DNA from: Parahaliea aestuarii
Lineage (GTDB): Bacteria; Pseudomonadota; Gammaproteobacteria; Pseudomonadales; Halieaceae
NCBI RefSeq assembly: GCF_008064635.1
Contig: NZ_VRYZ01000002.1
Coordinates: 558,001 to 622,000, forward strand
Direction: 5' to 3'
DNA: 64,000 nt
This document shows, one piece after another, positions 62,511 through 64,000 of this stretch. Under the pieces are notes generated by a model, which did no database searches, was not told the DNA's origin, and worked only from the letters and a program-made list of their open reading frames with translations. Every line of letters starts with the position of its first letter. The first letter of the stretch is position 1. The position numbers and the translations under genes were made by a program.

Positions 62511-64000
62511 TCAGCCACTGCCGCGTCGCGCCGGCCGCTGCGCGCCATCGCCTGCAGCGCCTCCAGCACTTCACCCTTGGGCCCGAAGCGGGTTATTCCG
62601 CCATTACCCAGTACCATCAACTTGTCCACGGCGGACAGGATGGTCCTGCGGTGAGAGATCACCAGCACGGTGGCGCCGCGCGCCTTCTGCGCCTTCAACG
62701 CCTCAATCAGGGCCAGTTCCCCGCGGTCGTCAAGATTGGAATTGGGTTCATCCAGCACCAGCAGGCAGGGATTGCCGTAAAGGGCCCGCGCCAGCGCCAG
62801 TCGCTGCCGTTGACCGGCGGAGAGTGCGCTGCCCCCTGGCCCGATCTGCATATCGTAGCCGCCGGGAAGACTCAGAATGGCCTCGTGCACGCCGGCCTGT
62901 CGCGCCGCCTCGACCACAGCGCTGGCATCGACCGTGCCGAAGCGGGCAATATTTTCACTGACCGAGCCCTCGAACAACTCCACATCCTGTGGCAGATAGC
63001 CCACATGGGGGCCCAGTTCGTCGCGATTCCAGGTGAACACATCGGCGCCGTCCAGGCGCAGGTTGCCCCCGGTTACCGGCCAGATACCGAGGACCGCCCG
63101 CGCCAGGCTGGTCTTGCCGGAGCCGCTGGGGCCGATCAGCGCCACGCTGTCGCCGGCCTCAATACGGAAATTAAGGTTGCGCAGTACCAGGTTGCGGGTG
63201 CCGGGCGGCGCGAGGGAGACCTTCTCCGCACTGATCTGCCCGCTGGGAGCCGGCAGACTCATACGCGCCGGCAGGGGCGGTATCTGCTGCAACAGCCGTT
63301 CAAAACGCCGATAGGCAAGCCGCGCCTGCACAAAGTGACGCCAACCGGCGATCATCTGGTCGACCGGCGCCAGCGCGCGCCCCAGCAGGATGGAGCCGGC
63401 GATCATCATCCCCGGGGTCAGTCGCTGCTCGATCACCAGGTAGGCACCCAGCCCCAGCACCAGCGATTGCACCGCCAGCCGGAAGGTCCGCGCCAGCGAA
63501 GCAATCACACCGGTACGCCCGGCACGGGACAACTGGGTGGCTAGCAGCGCACGGTAGCGCCGCTGCCAGCGCGCGCGGATATCCCCCAGCATGCCCATGG
63601 CTTCGATCACCTCGGCATTGCGCAGGTTCTTCAGCACAAAGGCTTCCAGCGAAGCCGACTCCTCACCCGTTTCCGCCTGCTGATCCCGGCCCAGCCTGGC
63701 ATTCACCACCGCCAGCGCCAACAACACCAATGCCGAAATTAACCCCACCAGACCGAACAGGGGGTGAAACCAGTACATAACCAGCAGGTAGACCGGAAGC
63801 CAGGGAGCGTCAAAAAACGCCAGCAACGCAGAACCCGACAGGTACTGGCGCAACACGGAAAGATCGGACAGGGCGCGGGCCTGGGCAGACTGGCCCGAGG
63901 TATACAGCGCCTGACGAAAGGACACTTCGAAGGCGCGATCTTCCAGCAGCGTGTCGAATCGCGCGCCCACGCGGCTCAGTATCTGCGAGCGCACCCACTC
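62507..64000 (-). CDS. Type I secretion ABC exporter (PrtD type), N-terminus missing
   Basis: The frame runs open to the window edge, encoding at least 497 residues. A GTG at 63994 is internal, since the preceding codons (Glu-Trp) continue the family sequence (WVRSQILSRVGARFDTLLE). Membrane helices (LLAFFDAPWLPVYLLVMYW, GLVGLISALVLLALAVV) precede the ATPase: Walker A GPSGSGKTS, Q loop PQDVELFEGS, signature LSAGQRQRLALARAL, Walker B LLVLDEPNSNLD, and H loop ISHR. PrtD/LipB-like exporters move proteases or adhesins with C-terminal signals. No substrate gene is next to it on the minus strand here; it may lie beyond the window. Confidence 0.92.
   Translation of the reverse strand, partial: EWVRSQILSRVGARFDTLLEDRAFEVSFRQALYTSGQSAQARALSDLSVLRQYLSGSALLAFFDAPWLPVYLLVMYWFHPLFGLVGLISALVLLALAVVNARLGRDQQAETGEESASLEAFVLKNLRNAEVIEAMGMLGDIRARWQRRYRALLATQLSRAGRTGVIASLARTFRLAVQSLVLGLGAYLVIEQRLTPGMMIAGSILLGRALAPVDQMIAGWRHFVQARLAYRRFERLLQQIPPLPARMSLPAPSGQISAEKVSLAPPGTRNLVLRNLNFRIEAGDSVALIGPSGSGKTSLARAVLGIWPVTGGNLRLDGADVFTWNRDELGPHVGYLPQDVELFEGSVSENIARFGTVDASAVVEAARQAGVHEAILSLPGGYDMQIGPGGSALSAGQRQRLALARALYGNPCLLVLDEPNSNLDDRGELALIEALKAQKARGATVLVISHRRTILSAVDKLMVLGNGGITRFGPKGEVLEALQAMARSGRRDAAVAE

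Noticed and set aside
61239-62654. 471-residue plus-strand frame
   Set aside because: Opposite hlyD and the end of the ABC exporter, both with strong family motifs.

Overview
The window is GC-rich, densely coded bacterial chromosome, most like a marine heterotrophic gammaproteobacterium. A Halieaceae/Cellvibrionales-type relative is my best guess, from the mix of TonB receptors, PQQ alcohol dehydrogenase, Entner-Doudoroff genes with HexR, UUP1-type membrane protein and an IPTL-CTERM surface protein; this is family recognition, not a database result. I saw no rRNA, tRNA, CRISPR array, phage or insertion sequence.

Region by region. 1-228 is the C-terminus of a dusC-like tRNA dihydrouridine synthase. 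236-8738 is a five-gene minus-strand run (sulfatase, lipoprotein PQQ/haem alcohol dehydrogenase, TonB receptor, membrane-anchored TAXI protein, SDR) facing a divergent LysR regulator, and looks like a catabolic operon for a sulfated or alcoholic substrate. 9793-16541 is peptide use: lipoprotein dipeptidyl peptidase III, divergent POT peptide transporter and lipoprotein M1 aminopeptidase. 16647-24214 holds an unknown membrane protein, DUF1428, a Fur-controlled siderophore receptor, an M2 (ACE-like) dipeptidase and a SYLF protein.

24330-30798 is the central-carbon block: eda, a GAPDH-like gene lacking its catalytic residues, a normal GAPDH and ppc in one tight operon, divergent from hexR. Both promoters carry the same 17-bp candidate HexR site. 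30938-38585 has an MFS carrier, a YaiI protein, an acyl-CoA ligase, a GH79 heparanase-like enzyme, RhlE, a dispersed-repeat-like inverted element and an EEP-family enzyme.

38851-42813 holds an SDR, then a three-gene system: ATP-grasp ligase, inactive transglutaminase with 7TM, and retropepsin-like lipoprotein. 42908-51292 is one giant gene for a 2794-residue DUF11-repeat surface protein with a variant IPTL-CTERM tail. 51397-54207 has YegP, AidB and a CBS protein. 54308-55430 holds small unknown genes around a Fur box. 55499-61193 holds DUF3604, DUF2721, a lipoprotein carrying a GspG pseudopilin domain, ArfB, a 59-residue PLDc_N membrane protein, SIMPL and a glycosyltransferase. 61197-64000 is a type I secretion adaptor and ABC exporter, cut by the window end.

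The strongest leads are the catalytically dead GAPDH paralogue inside a HexR-controlled eda-gap-gap-ppc operon, the giant variant-IPTL protein, the GspG-domain lipoprotein, and the ATP-grasp/7TM/retropepsin operon.
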